Shown here one piece after another: positions 22,547-34,242 of a DNA stretch of 64,000 nt. The stretch's first letter is position 1. Each line of letters starts with the position of its first letter. The translations under genes and the position numbers were made by a program. The notes under the pieces were generated by a model. It saw only the letters and a list, made by a program, of their open reading frames with translations, was not told the DNA's origin and did not search any database. Source of the stretch: Caenorhabditis elegans (lineage: Eukaryota > Nematoda > Chromadorea > Rhabditida > Rhabditidae); contig NC_003282.8 of the NCBI RefSeq assembly GCF_000002985.6, forward strand, positions 11,842,001 to 11,906,000, in the 5' to 3' direction.

Positions 22547-25500
22547 ATGTCGAAGAAATCATTAGGGCTTGATGTTCGGCTGGAATTGGAAGGATTGATT
22601 TCAAATGATGATACAATCAGATCTGAGAGTAAGTAATCTGAATACACATTTTGATGGAAAAATATGTTGTTTGTATTAATTAACGCATTCAGGTCTACGT
22701 GCCTACCTTATGCCTGAGCTGGGTTAAAAACATTCAACTCAACTCAAGTAAAAATCATCTCGAAAACTAGACGAAAATTTTTAAAATTTGGCTTTTGTTC
22801 TTGTTTCAGAAAAAATAGATTTCGAGACTTTGGAATTTCTCCGTCATGTACTAAAAGTAATTTGGCACATAGTTAGGTAAACAATTTTATACGGAGTTTT
22901 TCTTTCAGATACTAAAGTTCCACAAATGAAGTTTAAGAACTTTCGTGTTATTTTTGGTTTAAAACACTCTGATAACAGTTATCAGTTCGCCAATTTAGAG
23001 TCCTAATCAACACATTTTCAATTCAAAAACTAGAGTTTTCATGTATGAAAAAAAAACAAATCATTCAGAAGATGGTCGTCAAGCTTCAATCTTTCGAGTC
23101 GCTGAACTAGATGCTCGCACTGAAGCAGACAATCTTCGTTCAATAATCCATCAAAGTGCTCGAGAAGGAAATGTAAACGCTCTTCAAGAAGCTCTGCTGA
23201 AAGCTCCATTGGCAGTGAACGCCCAAGATGGTGATTTTATGACACCGCTTCACTATGCAGCGAGATACGGAAACTATGATGCAGTTAAACTATTACTTTC
23301 TAAAAATGCTCTACCTAATACAAAAAATCGAGAAGGCGACACTCCGTTGCATATTGCTTCCAAGTATATCTATGGATACAGTGATATTTGCTCAATTATA
23401 GATGAGGATCAAGCTGATTCCGCGAGAAAGTACAATACTGCAACCAAGAAGATCATAAATGCCTTAGTTTCTGAAAATGCGTGAGTTTCAACTTTATACT
23501 TGTGACTTTGATGATTATCTGATTTCATTTGAAAAATGAGATGGAACTCCTGGGGAAACCCAATTTGTGGCGGAGTTTACATTTAAAATTTTTAAATACA
23601 AATATCAATGCTCTGCTTAAGTTTTTTTGTGGACATTTTCCTTTCCAAAAATTGAGCTCAAAATTTGGCAAAAGTACTCATCTTATTATATTATTTTGGA
23701 GCATTTCTAACCTCATCCAATATTTTGTGAGCAGTTATAATAAATCTTTAACATTTTAAAATTAGGACCAAACACTTCTCATTTTCGAGTTTTATGTTCG
23801 GAATTTTTTCCTTAAAAAATCTAATATCAATTCAAAATTAGGATACTAGTGACATTTTCTCATAGACAAAAATCATAAATAAGTCCGCTTATTTAATGTC
23901 CTTATTCAAAACCTTTTTTTATGAAAATCAATCTCTAGATTGCTAGAAAAACCCAATAAGATTCCTGAATGTGAATCGGAGTTTATGTTTGAAATTTTAA
24001 ATTAAAAAATATTATTGAAAAAAAACGGCTAAAATTTAAGTGAAATCGATCCTGTGAATAAGTACCAATTGACTCCTCTTCACTATGCAGCCATGAAATC
24101 CAACTTTTCTGCTCTACACGCTCTCATAAAACTGAAAGCAGATGTGGATGCGGAAGATGATAACAAAATGACACCTCTTCTATTAGCCTGTGTTCATGGA
24201 AGCCAAGAAATAATTCAAGAGCTTATTAAAGCAAATAGTAATGTTACGAAAAGAGATCAACGACTCAACACAGTATTTCATATTGTTGCATTGCGGGGTG
24301 AGCCGGAATACTTAGAGATGATGATGGATCATGATCCAGTTGAAGCAATCAAGGCATTAAATTTATTTAATAATGAAAAGAAGACACCTTTGAGAATGGC
24401 TGTAGAAGGAAATCATCCGGAAACTTTGAAAAAGATTCTGCAGATGGAAAAGAAAAATTCATGTAAATGGATGGATAGGGAGAAGGAATTGATCCATTTT
24501 GCCGCTGAAAAGGGATTTTTAGAAGTTTTAAAAGCATTAGTGGAAGCTGGAGGAAACAAGAATGAACTGAATGAAGTTAAAGCAGTGCCACTTCACGTTG
24601 CTGCTCAAATGAATCAATTGGAAGTTGTAAGCTATTTAATAGAAGAGGAAAAGGATAATATTGATGTAGTCGATGAACAAGGCTTGACTCCCTTGATGAT
24701 GGCAGTCACTCATGATAGTAAAAAGTGTGTTGAGTACCTGATTGCAAAAAAAGCAAACTTGACAATCACGGATAAAGATGAACGTACCCCAGTATTCATT
24801 GGAGCCAAGTTCAATGCTCTTTCTTCTGTTGAATACATTTTGGACCACCTTAGAAAAAAAAATAAAGAGACTGAAAGAAGTGCTTTAAAGTCACCTACTC
24901 GAAATACACTTCGGATTGTGTCTGAAGACGTGAGGAGGACTATGGTCAATATGGTAGATCGAGATCAAAACACTCCAATGCATATTGTTGCTTCAAATGG
25001 ATATTTGGAAATGATGCAGGTGAGTTGATCGAAAATTATCTCAATTTCAGAAATTTTCCCAACTAGTTTAACTTAACTGTAATTCAATTCCAGTTGCTCC
25101 AAAAACACGGAGCATCAATTACTCAAGTGAACGAAGATGAGGAGACTGCATTGCACAGAGCTGCAATTGGGGGTCAAACTGGAGCAGGTCGGAAATATTT
25201 TCTTTTCATAGAAATGAATGTTGGAAATTTACAGTAAGACAACTACTTGAATGGGATATTCGACTTTTGTTGATGAAAGATGAAATGGGAAATAGTGCAT
25301 TGCATTTGGCAGCCAGAAGTGGTACGTTATTATTCCAAGTTGTTTGATGAGAAACCAGGTTGGAAGAATTGCAGTAATGCTTTGAAAAATACTGGAGCTA
25401 ATGAAAAATATATTTAAATCTTCATAATCAGTACCTCCTGAAAATATTCAATGTAAAAACTATGAATTATACTTAATTTAACTGATTGCAAAATTATGAA

Positions 25501-28500
25501 AAACTTAGAAAGGATTTGGTATTCTGAGTTTAAAACACGGATAAGTTTTGAAACTGTATTTCTTTTTTTTTCTCTAATTTAACTAAATGACCCACGGTAT
25601 CTTCTTTCTTTTTTTGTGCTATTAACACTGCTGGAAAAACAAACCAGTGAATTTCAATATTTTTTTAATTGTTAAATTTCCCATAAACAGTCACCACAGT
25701 TGACTGCCGTTCTCTGAATTTTTGCGCCAATTGGATCAGTCCAATTGTAGATGGCGTTTCGAAGAGAAAGGACATTTGCATGTGATGAGATGCCATGCGA
25801 ATCAGAGAGACGCAGATTATTTCGATGGGCAGAGCAGATGGGAATGGTAGTGTCACGACAGATGGCACTTCGGTGTACCGTCCGTCTCCGGTCACTTTTC
25901 CTTTATTCCCGTGTTCCTTTTTTGTTGGTTTCCTCCCCCGAAGTAGTCGTGAGAAAGATGTAAAGTCGAAGCGAAACTGAAAAATTAATGAGCACCGTGT
26001 GATTATGCTCACTTCCGACTGAGTCACGTTGCTAATTAGGGAGACACAGACGAACAGACACACAGATTTTTGAGACTTTTCTTTTCATGAGAGTCTTCAT
26101 TTGTTGAATGTGATATGGCTTTTTACGACGATAATGAACCATGACCGTATGTCGGACGGAAATGAAAGAAAAACAGATGACAAAAGAAATGAGGAATAAG
26201 AATATGAATAGTGACAGATGGTTGACATAATTGAATGAACTGATATTTATGTGTTAGAAGATTCTATTTCAGATTAGCTTTTCGGATAAACTGAATGGAA
26301 AATGTATGGTGAGAATGTAGAATTATGTCATTCACGTGGAGTATTGTTTTTTCCAAAAATCGGAAAAATTCAGTGATGGCATAGATAAAACTTGTTCAAG
26401 ACTTTTTTAATTCAAATCACGTCCAAAATAAGCCAAAGTTTGATCCAACCTTTTCCAATTTCTCATCCAGCTTTGAATCGACACAGAAAATATTTGGGTT
26501 TGTAGGGATATCTTCAGGCACTCGTACCTGTGCCATACCTTGCCTACCTACCGCCTATCAATAGGCACGACTGTAGGACAGGCGTAGGTGACTTTGCCTC
26601 TTTCAAAACAATGATTCACCAGTATCCTAACCTGATTTTGAATCCTCCTTCTTACTAATTAGGACTATACTAGACAGGCTTCACGTTTTTGAAAATGCTC
26701 GACGGTTAATCTGGGTTCCACGTAATTTTCGGATCAACCATAGCGGCATGGTTAGATGTTCATTTGCACCTGCAATTAGTCACCGTTTCCCCCAAAATTT
26801 TCCCGTATCCTCTCTTCCCGGTTTGTCTGATCTTCATCACATCTGCTCATGGTTCTTACGAAACACGAAGCTTCTAATGAAGGGGGCCCTCCCATCAATT
26901 ATAGGCTTTGAGCGAGAAAAAGATTTTGGACAACCGTGCGGTATCTTGTGCTCAAAAAAAAATCCCCACCGTGTCCAATGCTAATTGCTATCTAAAATAT
27001 ATGCATATATGGGCACCAAGTTGTTTACGTGAAAGAGCGTATTTTGGAGATATAATTCGAGAAAAGAAGATTATTGTTGTCAACAGGCAATCTCATAGGC
27101 TCATAGGGGTGGTTTTGAAAAATGGACATATGCTAAAGTATACGACAAGTTAAGTAATACGTTTAGATTTGGGCTGGGTATTACTAGAAGTTTCATGTAC
27201 TTAGCATAGCCAACATGCTTGCCTACAAGGCATGCTTGACTCTTCTGGAAGGTGCTCCGTATTAGCAGCGAAGAAAGTCATGAGTCCTTATTTCTGTAGA
27301 TCAAATCAACCTAAACGTTACAGGTCTCTTTTGAAGCAAGTTATGCCTGTAGGCGGACGGGCTTGCCTACAGGTCGACATGCTTATACATGGGCCTATAG
27401 GAACCTACACGAGAGTTGTCAATTTTCAGAAATTTCTACTCTCGAAAATTACATCACGAGCTATCAGGTTGTCCCATAAGTTTTTGTACTTTTTTTCAAA
27501 TATTTTTCCAAAACTTCTAGAAAGTTTTAAAATTTTTTCATCGTAGGTCGTGTCAAGGTCGGGTCGTCCCCTTTCAGAAAAGATTCATTTCATCCATTTC
27601 TACTTTGCCACGATGACAATCATCAAACTTGAACGTCGAGACGTTAGATTGCTTCTTCTTTATGAATTTCGTCTTGGTCATTCAGCAATGGAAGCGGAAC
27701 GAAACATATGCGGTGCGATGGGTGAGGGAGCACTCTCTTATAATACAGCAAAGAGTTGGTTTCAAAAGTTCAAGAACGGCGACTTCAGTCTCGAAGAAAT
27801 AGAACGTTCTGGGCGACCGATAGAGTTAAATGAAGAAGACCTAGTGAAGCTGGTGGAGGAAGAGCCTCGTCTTAGTCTTCGTGAAATGGAAGAGAAGCTT
27901 GAGTGTTGTCATAGCACAATTGCACGTCACTTGGGTCGCCTTGGTTTTACTTCAAAACTTGGAATTTGGGTGCCTCATGAACTTTCGGCATCACAGAAGC
28001 TCACTCGGGTCAACGTTTGTACTCAACTTCTAACTTTTCGTCGAAAGTTCGATTGGCTGAACAATCTGGTTACTGGAGATGAGAAGTGGGTGCTCTATGT
28101 TAACCATTCCAGAAAACGTCAATGGCTTCCGATCGGTGAGAAAGGAATACCGACGCCAAAGCCTGATCTTCACCCAAAAAAGATTATGATCTGTGTCTGG
28201 TGGGGTGTTCAAGGACCCGTGCACTGGGAATTGTTGCCAACTAATAAAACTATCACTGCTGATTACTATTGTGCCCAATTGGACCGAGTTGCAGAAAAGA
28301 CCAACGGAAAATATGAAAAACTATATTTTCTTCACGATAATGCTAGGCCTCATGTCGCCAAGAAGACTTTCCAAAAGCTGCAAGATCTTGGTTGGACTGT
28401 TTTACCGCATCCACCATATTCTCCAGATCTTGCACCAACCGACTACCATTTGTTCTTGTCTCTCAGTGACTACATGCGCGACAAGCAATTCGACGACGAA

Positions 28501-31500
28501 GAGCATCTCAAAACTGAACTCTCCACTTTCTTCTCATCGCGTTCGCCGGATTTCTTCTCCCGTGGCATCATGATGTTACCTAGTAAATGGCAACAAGTGG
28601 TGGACACTAATGGTGAATACTTGTGTGAATAGTACTACTTGTCGCTTGAGAGAAATAAATTTTTTTCAAAAAAAAATAGTACAAAAACTTATGGGACAAC
28701 CTGATATTTAATTTCTCTATCAGTGTTATTATCGTGTGTAAGCCAAAAAAGTGATGTTGGCTGCAAATAATTTATTGGAGAATCCAGAGTTTTCCCTGTG
28801 CACTTGATTCTGGACCCATCGAGAAAGTGAACATGTGCTTTAACGAAATACATCACATTTTCTCTTTCCTATTCATGTGCCTACAATAACAAAGTTGCAC
28901 CTACTCTGTAGGTATGCAGGTACGCACACCATTGAAAAAAGGTTTTTGGATGCTTCCATAATGTAATTAACTTTTAAAGAATTCACTTTTGCGTCTGTTG
29001 TCACACATGACAAAGTCCCTATCTCCCCTTCCATGCTCCAGACAGCAACCACCAGTTGATAACATTTCAATACTTTTCTTTTCTATCTGTTACTTTTATC
29101 CTCCACTGTTTTTATGCTCTCTGAGCATCTACAGAAGTAGAACTTGGCGCCGTGCGTCTATCGATTTTCGTTGACGGGCCCCCGCGGTCTATCTGCGCAA
29201 TTCTCGAAGTCGAGTCTCCACAGATTCAATACTATCTCATCTCGGTGCTCACGTCGTCTAGCACGAAGCCGTCCTCCGCCTTCCCCTTTCCTTTTTCGTT
29301 CTCTTCTTTCTTCTTTCTTCTCATTCGCAGTCCGTTGCTGTCGCCGACGCCGCCGCGGCTCTTGACTAGTAACCCGCTCTCTTCTACCAAACAACCAGTA
29401 TTCATGCTTTGCTTCTTCTTCGAGCACACAGGAGGCATGTAATCTCTCCGGTGAACCACCTGCCTTGGCTTCCCCTAGGCACCATGGCAGTCTAATCCAG
29501 AGCGAGAGAGAGAGAAAAGACCTCCTCCTTCTCTCTCTCTCTCTCTCTACCACCTGCCCAAATGAGAAATGACTCCGCCCTCGTCGCTCATTGATTCACA
29601 TCCATTTTGAGAAGGATGGTTGCTACTGCTGCTTGATCTCAAGGACTGTGTGCTCCCACTTTTACTCAAAGTATTTTATTTCTTCTTCAAGTGCTCTCTT
29701 CTCCATTTTTGAATTTCCTTCGCAATTGATACACCATGTCCCACTTGTCATCTGGCATGCACCCTAGTGACTTTAGTGGACATCTAAGTCTTCCAACTAA
29801 GGCACGCGGTGAATGCCACGTGGCCATGATGGGGCTCCCATTGAATTTGAAAGGTTGGTTGATCTATCTATCTATCTCTTCATAGTTATTCATCCATATC
29901 GGTGTCACAGAATGAAAGCGAGAGAGCTGACTAATTCATGTACATTTGATGCTCTTTCCCTCCCATTTTGCGTCCATTCATTAGGATGAAAGCCGTCCCC
30001 CATCCTCCTTTTCCGCGCACTCCTCCACTCCTCAATTTTTCCCCCGTTTTCTCGTCGTAAATCCGAAGATAATGAGAAACTGGACAGTTGAGCGCTGAGC
30101 GAAGAGCGGCGGACGACGGGACGTATGGGGGGTCACGGCTTCTCTCTGTGTTGTTGTGCGTGTGTTGCAGCATCCAATTAAATTGGCAGCAGTAGTAGCA
30201 GAAGCTCGCGAGTATTCTGACCGAGATGTGAAAAATATACATATATGAAAAGGTTGATGAAGGATGTGGAAAATGATGAAGAAAAGAAGAATATGAGGAT
30301 TGAAAAAGAAGGCGACGAAAATGATGATGAATGTGTGTGAGCAAACAACAATCTTTCGATTAATCATGCAATATTGGCAAAATTTGGGGCTAAAAGTGCT
30401 CGTGTCAGAAGATGTGAAGCGTGTAATGAAAAACTCATGATATTATTTTTTTCGTCTAAAAAAATGTTAGAATTGAAGGATGTGCTAACCAACTAACCAT
30501 ATTAAAATTCTAATTTTCAAATTCATCTAGAAAAATTTAAAATACGATTCCAAAGCCTCCGTCACATAAATTGGCAAAACTTGAAAAATTGATGAAAATG
30601 TTAGCCGAAAAAAAATTGTCGCACATTCTTAGTACTCAATCTGTAACTGAGAAGATTTTCCAGAAATACGACTTGAATTTTAGAACAAACACTTTTTGCG
30701 TTGGATTTTATTATCTATTTAAAAATTTCATTTTATAAAGAAAACTTTTTCATTCATTTTCCTTTTAATGGAAATTTACAGATCTTTAACACACCATTTA
30801 CCATGTATATCAAAATCCAGTTTACATCAGCAAAATTTGAAAATAGAAAACAAAGTACACCTGCCCATGTCCTTTTAATACGGCTTAGTCTATTTCCGTA
30901 CTTGCAAGAGTTTCGTGGAGTTTGAATGAAGCGTACAACTTCTTGAAATGAGCGAATTTCCTGCTTAATGTTGTGTTGAACTTTGGAAATTCAAAAAAAA
31001 AGAAAAAAAGAACGCTAGAATACAATTACACAAAATTGGTTTCAAAAAATTAATTAATATTTTAAGAATATTCCTGAATCGTTTGAAAGCTTAAAAATGG
31101 TTAGAAAGATACAAATTTGTTTTTTGTAGAATTATTCTTTGTAATCTCTCAGACTCTGTTATCCTGAGAGATAATAAAAATTTGTCAAGAAAAGTATATA
31201 AATCCGCTACATAAAAATGTATTCCAAATTTTCAAACTCTCATTTTCTAGGACACGATGCCACAACAAAAGTTTTATTGGACAACGGTGCTGATAAGGAA
31301 GCAAAGAATTCGTACCAAAAAACTCCGTTACAAGTAGCCGTGGATTCTGGAAAATTGGAAACCTGTCAGAGATTAGTGGCAAAGGGAGCACAGATTGAGA
31401 GCTCTAGTGATACAAAGTTTGCATTGCAAAATTAGAATCTATCAGAAAACAATGTTCAATAATTACAGAACAGTATTGCATACAGCTGCATTCTATGGTA

Positions 31501-33643
31501 ATGAATCTATCGTTAGATACTTTATCGCTGAGGGTGTCACAATTGATAGAAGAGATGAAGAAGGAAAAACTGCATTTGATATAGCATGTGAGAATGATCA
31601 TAAGGATGTGGCACGAGCATTTCTAGAAACGGATCAATGGAAAAACTTGATGATTCCATGTGATGTGATTCCATTGGATAAGCACAGAAATCCTGTAAAT
31701 ATGAAAAGGAGAACACCCTTCAGAACTCTTCTGACAAAGTTTCCAGAACTAGCTTCGTTTGTTATGGACAACTGTATAGAGTAAGTTATCTTATCTAGAA
31801 TGTTCTAAAGAGCGTCTACAAATTTTGGTGGCATATCCAATAAATTATATAATATAATAAAACTTTTCTAGTAAAATTCTATTAATTTCACGCTGTAACT
31901 CCTATATGTATAATATATGTGAGCAAAGCAAATTCAATAAAACTCTGTGGAAAAATAATGTAAATTATCCAATTTCAGAAAAAGCAAAGAAGAAACCGAT
32001 TCAACTCAAAGTGTTGCATACAATTTTGAATTTCTCGATGATACTTACATGATGAGATGTGTGAGTGATGATGGAACAGGAGAACAATTAATTGGATGCA
32101 AATCTGCATATGATGAAGATTTCAAACTGGAAAAGGATGCACAATCCTATGCTTCCAATTACGACCGCGTCTATAAATACCATCCATTGAAGCTAATGGC
32201 AGACGCTGAAAAACTGCATCTTCTCAACCATCCACTATCAAAAGCCCTTCTCAAATACAAATGGAATCGGCTGGGGAGACCAATGTATTATTTTGCTCTT
32301 TTCATGTATCTTGTTTTTATTGTCAGTTTGACTCAATATGTAAGACATACAAAGGCTCCATACAATGTTTGGAATGAGGAATCGTATTATGACAGTGAAT
32401 ACTTCGATGAAAACGAGACGTGCCCTCAGATTGTAAGTTTCAATTTTTGAATGGAGAAAAAATAATAATAAATATGTACTTATAGTCATATTTCCAGAAC
32501 ACCACAAAACCTGACGTCGTATGGAAAATCATCATTCAAACTTTAGCCGTCTGTCAAATTCTAGTGGAATGTTTCCAATTATTCCAACGAAAATTTGCAT
32601 ATCTGGTAAACTGGGAGAACTGGATTGATTGTTTTATATACTCAACAGCCCTTATTACTGTATACGACTTCTCCGAATGCTCAGCAACATCAGGAGTTCG
32701 TCAGAACTGGCAATGGATTCTAGCAGCTTTATGCATATTTTTCGGATGGATCAACTTATTGTTCATGATCAGAAAAATGCCAAGATTTGGAATATTCGTG
32801 GTGATGTTTGTGGATATTGTGAAGACATTCTTCCGCTTCTTCCCAGTTTTTGTGCTATTCATAATTGCGTTCTCTTCATCCTTCTACGTGATCCTTCAAA
32901 ATAGAGTAAGTTAATTATAAATTCTTTTTTGAAATTCAAGTTTTCCAAATTTCAGCCGGAATTTTCCACGATCTTCATGTCTCCTCTCAAAACTACAGTA
33001 ATGATGATTGGAGAATTTGAGTTCACTGGAATATTTCACGGAGATGAAACTACTCATGCTGAGAAAATGTTTGGCCCAGCACACACAGCAGTCGCATGTG
33101 CACTTTTCTTCTTTTTCTGCATAATAATGACAATTCTCCTGATGAATCTACTTGTTGGTTTGGCAGTTGATGATATTAAAGGTGTACAAGAAAAAGCTGA
33201 ACTGAAACGTCTCGCAATGCAAGTTGATCTTGTTCTGCAAATTGAGGCCTCTCTTCACTTTTTCATTCAACGAACCAAAAAATATGCGACTTGCCGTTAT
33301 GCAACTTTTCCATACGGAAAACTTCATAAGACTGGTTTTGCCGGATGGTGGTCCAATTTCAGAAGAAGATTCGGGTTGAGTGTCAGCACTGATCCAGAAA
33401 TTGACGAGATGTATGAACGGGAAGCGGTTAGTTTCGGGTTGTAGAACATCAAATTAGAAAAAACTAATTCAGGAGTTCACTTCTGAAATGACTCAAAAAC
33501 TTCAAAACCAAGCAGCTAAACTCAAAAATATTCAAGAAAATATTGATGTGATGTACGAGAAGCAAGTACGACTTGAAGCAATCATTGCAAAGCTCGCGAC
33601 AGGGCTCAACATAAATATTGAACTTGAGGAGAAAGATAACTGA
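22547..33643 (+). CDS. trpa-1: TRPA-type ankyrin cation channel (1211 aa, 11 exons)
   Basis: Exons: 22547-22628, 23069-23480, 24041-25019, 25094-25187, 25235-25321, 31251-31416, 31469-31780, 31979-32432, 32498-32905, 32956-33426 and 33473-33643, all in phase. Residues from about 60 to 700 are a long ankyrin array (DFMTPLHYAARYGN, YQLTPLHYAAMKSN, NSALHLAARSG, TVLHTAAFYGN). Six membrane segments follow, S1 at about residue 812 (YYFALFMYLVFIV) and S6 after FFFFCIIMTILLMNLLVGLA. The re-entrant pore helix contains MSPLKTTVMMIGEFEF. The C terminus is a heptad-like coiled coil from about residue 1156. The protein is a plasma-membrane, calcium-permeable channel; the worm protein is implicated in cold and mechanical responses. 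Intron 5 is 5.9 kb and contains a mariner element. The short first exon follows a probable trans-splice acceptor. Confidence 0.97.
26530..26590. repeat. TGCCTAC-type repeat with small hairpin
   Basis: TGCCTACCTACCGCCTATC is followed by ATAGGCACGACTGTAGGAC and GGCGTAGG. The CCTATCAATAGG core is a short palindrome. Related copies occur at 27340-27412 in the same intron. Confidence 0.5.
27340..27412. repeat. TGCCTAC-type repeat cluster next to the mariner element
   Basis: GCCTGTAGGCGGACGGGCTT, then GCCTACAGG and a further GGGCCTATAGG. A small palindrome-rich cluster 50 bp before the mariner left end. Confidence 0.45.
27464..28704 (+). mobile_element. mariner-family transposon, apparently full length (1241 bp)
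   Basis: Perfect 27 bp terminal inverted repeats begin TCAGGTTGTCCCATAAG on each strand. The element is flanked by TA on both sides (27462-27463 and 28705-28706), the standard Tc1/mariner target duplication. The interior is one uninterrupted transposase frame. It sits in trpa-1 intron 5 in the sense direction. Confidence 0.95.
27613..28632 (+). CDS. mariner transposase, DD34D type (339 aa)
   Basis: A single uninterrupted exon. An N-terminal paired-like helix-turn-helix pair comes first (LLYEFRLGHSAMEAER and TAKSWFQKFKNGD), then a second recognition domain (LSLREMEEKLECCHSTIARH). The mariner linker WVPHEL is present. Catalytic acids are the Asp of VTGDEKWVLY, the Asp of HDNARPH, and the Asp of LAPTDYHLF, with 34 residues between the last two: the DD34D arrangement of mariner. 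The enzyme would cut and paste the element at TA sites. I start at the Met of MTIIKLERRD, the usual mariner N terminus. An in-frame codon at 27550 would add 21 residues that lack family resemblance. The frame has no stop or shift, so activity is possible. Confidence 0.95.
   Translation: MTIIKLERRDVRLLLLYEFRLGHSAMEAERNICGAMGEGALSYNTAKSWFQKFKNGDFSLEEIERSGRPIELNEEDLVKLVEEEPRLSLREMEEKLECCHSTIARHLGRLGFTSKLGIWVPHELSASQKLTRVNVCTQLLTFRRKFDWLNNLVTGDEKWVLYVNHSRKRQWLPIGEKGIPTPKPDLHPKKIMICVWWGVQGPVHWELLPTNKTITADYYCAQLDRVAEKTNGKYEKLYFLHDNARPHVAKKTFQKLQDLGWTVLPHPPYSPDLAPTDYHLFLSLSDYMRDKQFDDEEHLKTELSTFFSSRSPDFFSRGIMMLPSKWQQVVDTNGEYLCE
29504..29548. repeat. (GA)n and (CT)n microsatellite pair
   Basis: A GA tract (29504-29515) is followed 14 bp later by a CT tract (29530-29548), which could fold into a hairpin. 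It lies in the GC/CT-rich block of trpa-1 intron 5. Confidence 0.8.
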
Positions 33644-33760
33644 TTTATGAATACTTTTGGAAAATTGATCTCTATTTGTGATTTTTTTTTATTTTTTATT
33701 TGTTTTTTCTACGAAGTGTGATAAATTGTTTTTTGGTTTCTGTGCAATTACATAGGCACA

Positions 33761-33766
33761 AATAAA
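33761..33766 (+). terminator. Poly(A) signal of trpa-1
   Basis: AATAAA 118 bp after the stop codon, in the gap before the convergent PTP-like gene. Confidence 0.55.
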
Positions 33767-34168
33767 ACATGCACGTTTTCCTTCCAGGCGAAGTACACAT
33801 TGACTTTTTTCCATTTTTGAACTTAATTTTCAGCGAATCGTGTATCAAAGCTGTTCTGACGGCCTTACTGAAGATCTCGCATGTCCACGCTTTCTTAAAA
33901 ATACACAAAAACTATTAACCTCCAACCAACCCATCAGAAATGGGATGGTGAAATTTGCAAACACTGGGAACACGTGAAACTTGATGGCTATGGGGGCTAG
34001 ACAATGGGGGCTAGACAGGCCTCAAGCCCTGCGGGACCTGATAAAGAAGTTCCACGTCATCATCAAACATTAAAGCTGAAAAATTGAACAACAGACACTA
34101 GATATCATTGCTTTGGGTAGGCGAGAAAACTCTGTGCATAAGTAAAAACAAATAACCGAGAAAATGCA

Positions 34169-34174
34169 TTTATT
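34169..34174 (-). terminator. Poly(A) signal of the second PTP-like gene
   Basis: AATAAA on the minus strand, 69 bp after the stop at 34243. It supports the spliced 3' end. Confidence 0.6.
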
Positions 34175-34242
34175 CGTCGAAAATAAACCGAAAAGACGAG
34201 TGTTCAATTGAGGAGTGTTGTAGTCGAGTACTGCCGTCACCA

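Larger units (their letters stand above)
25322..31250 (+). other. Giant intron 5 of trpa-1
   Basis: It splits the ankyrin array after NSALHLAARS. From left to right it holds AT-rich DNA, TGCCTAC-type repeats (26530-27412), a full mariner element (27464-28704), a GC/CT-rich block with (GA)n and (CT)n tracts (about 29140-29600), and a block with CT-rich and coding-like minus-strand chance frames up to about 30350. No convincing nested host gene was seen. Confidence 0.75.

Noticed and set aside
22629-23068. Exon after the TTTCAG at about 22809 in trpa-1
   Set aside because: In the required phase it hits a stop codon after one residue; the acceptor at 23068 keeps the frame and gives the expected 1211 residues.
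29144-29553. Overlapping open frames on both strands in trpa-1 intron 5
   Set aside because: The DNA is strand-biased CT/GA-rich, so stops are rare; no domain, no splice structure and strong low-complexity bias.
29931-30344. 137-codon minus-strand frame rich in His/Ser/Tyr
   Set aside because: Low-complexity and compositionally explained; a frame in the same DNA is open only because of repeated GATGAA units on the other strand.
33985-34015. Tandem TGGGGGCTAGACA duplication
   Set aside because: Only two copies of a short unit in a 3' flank; no functional context.
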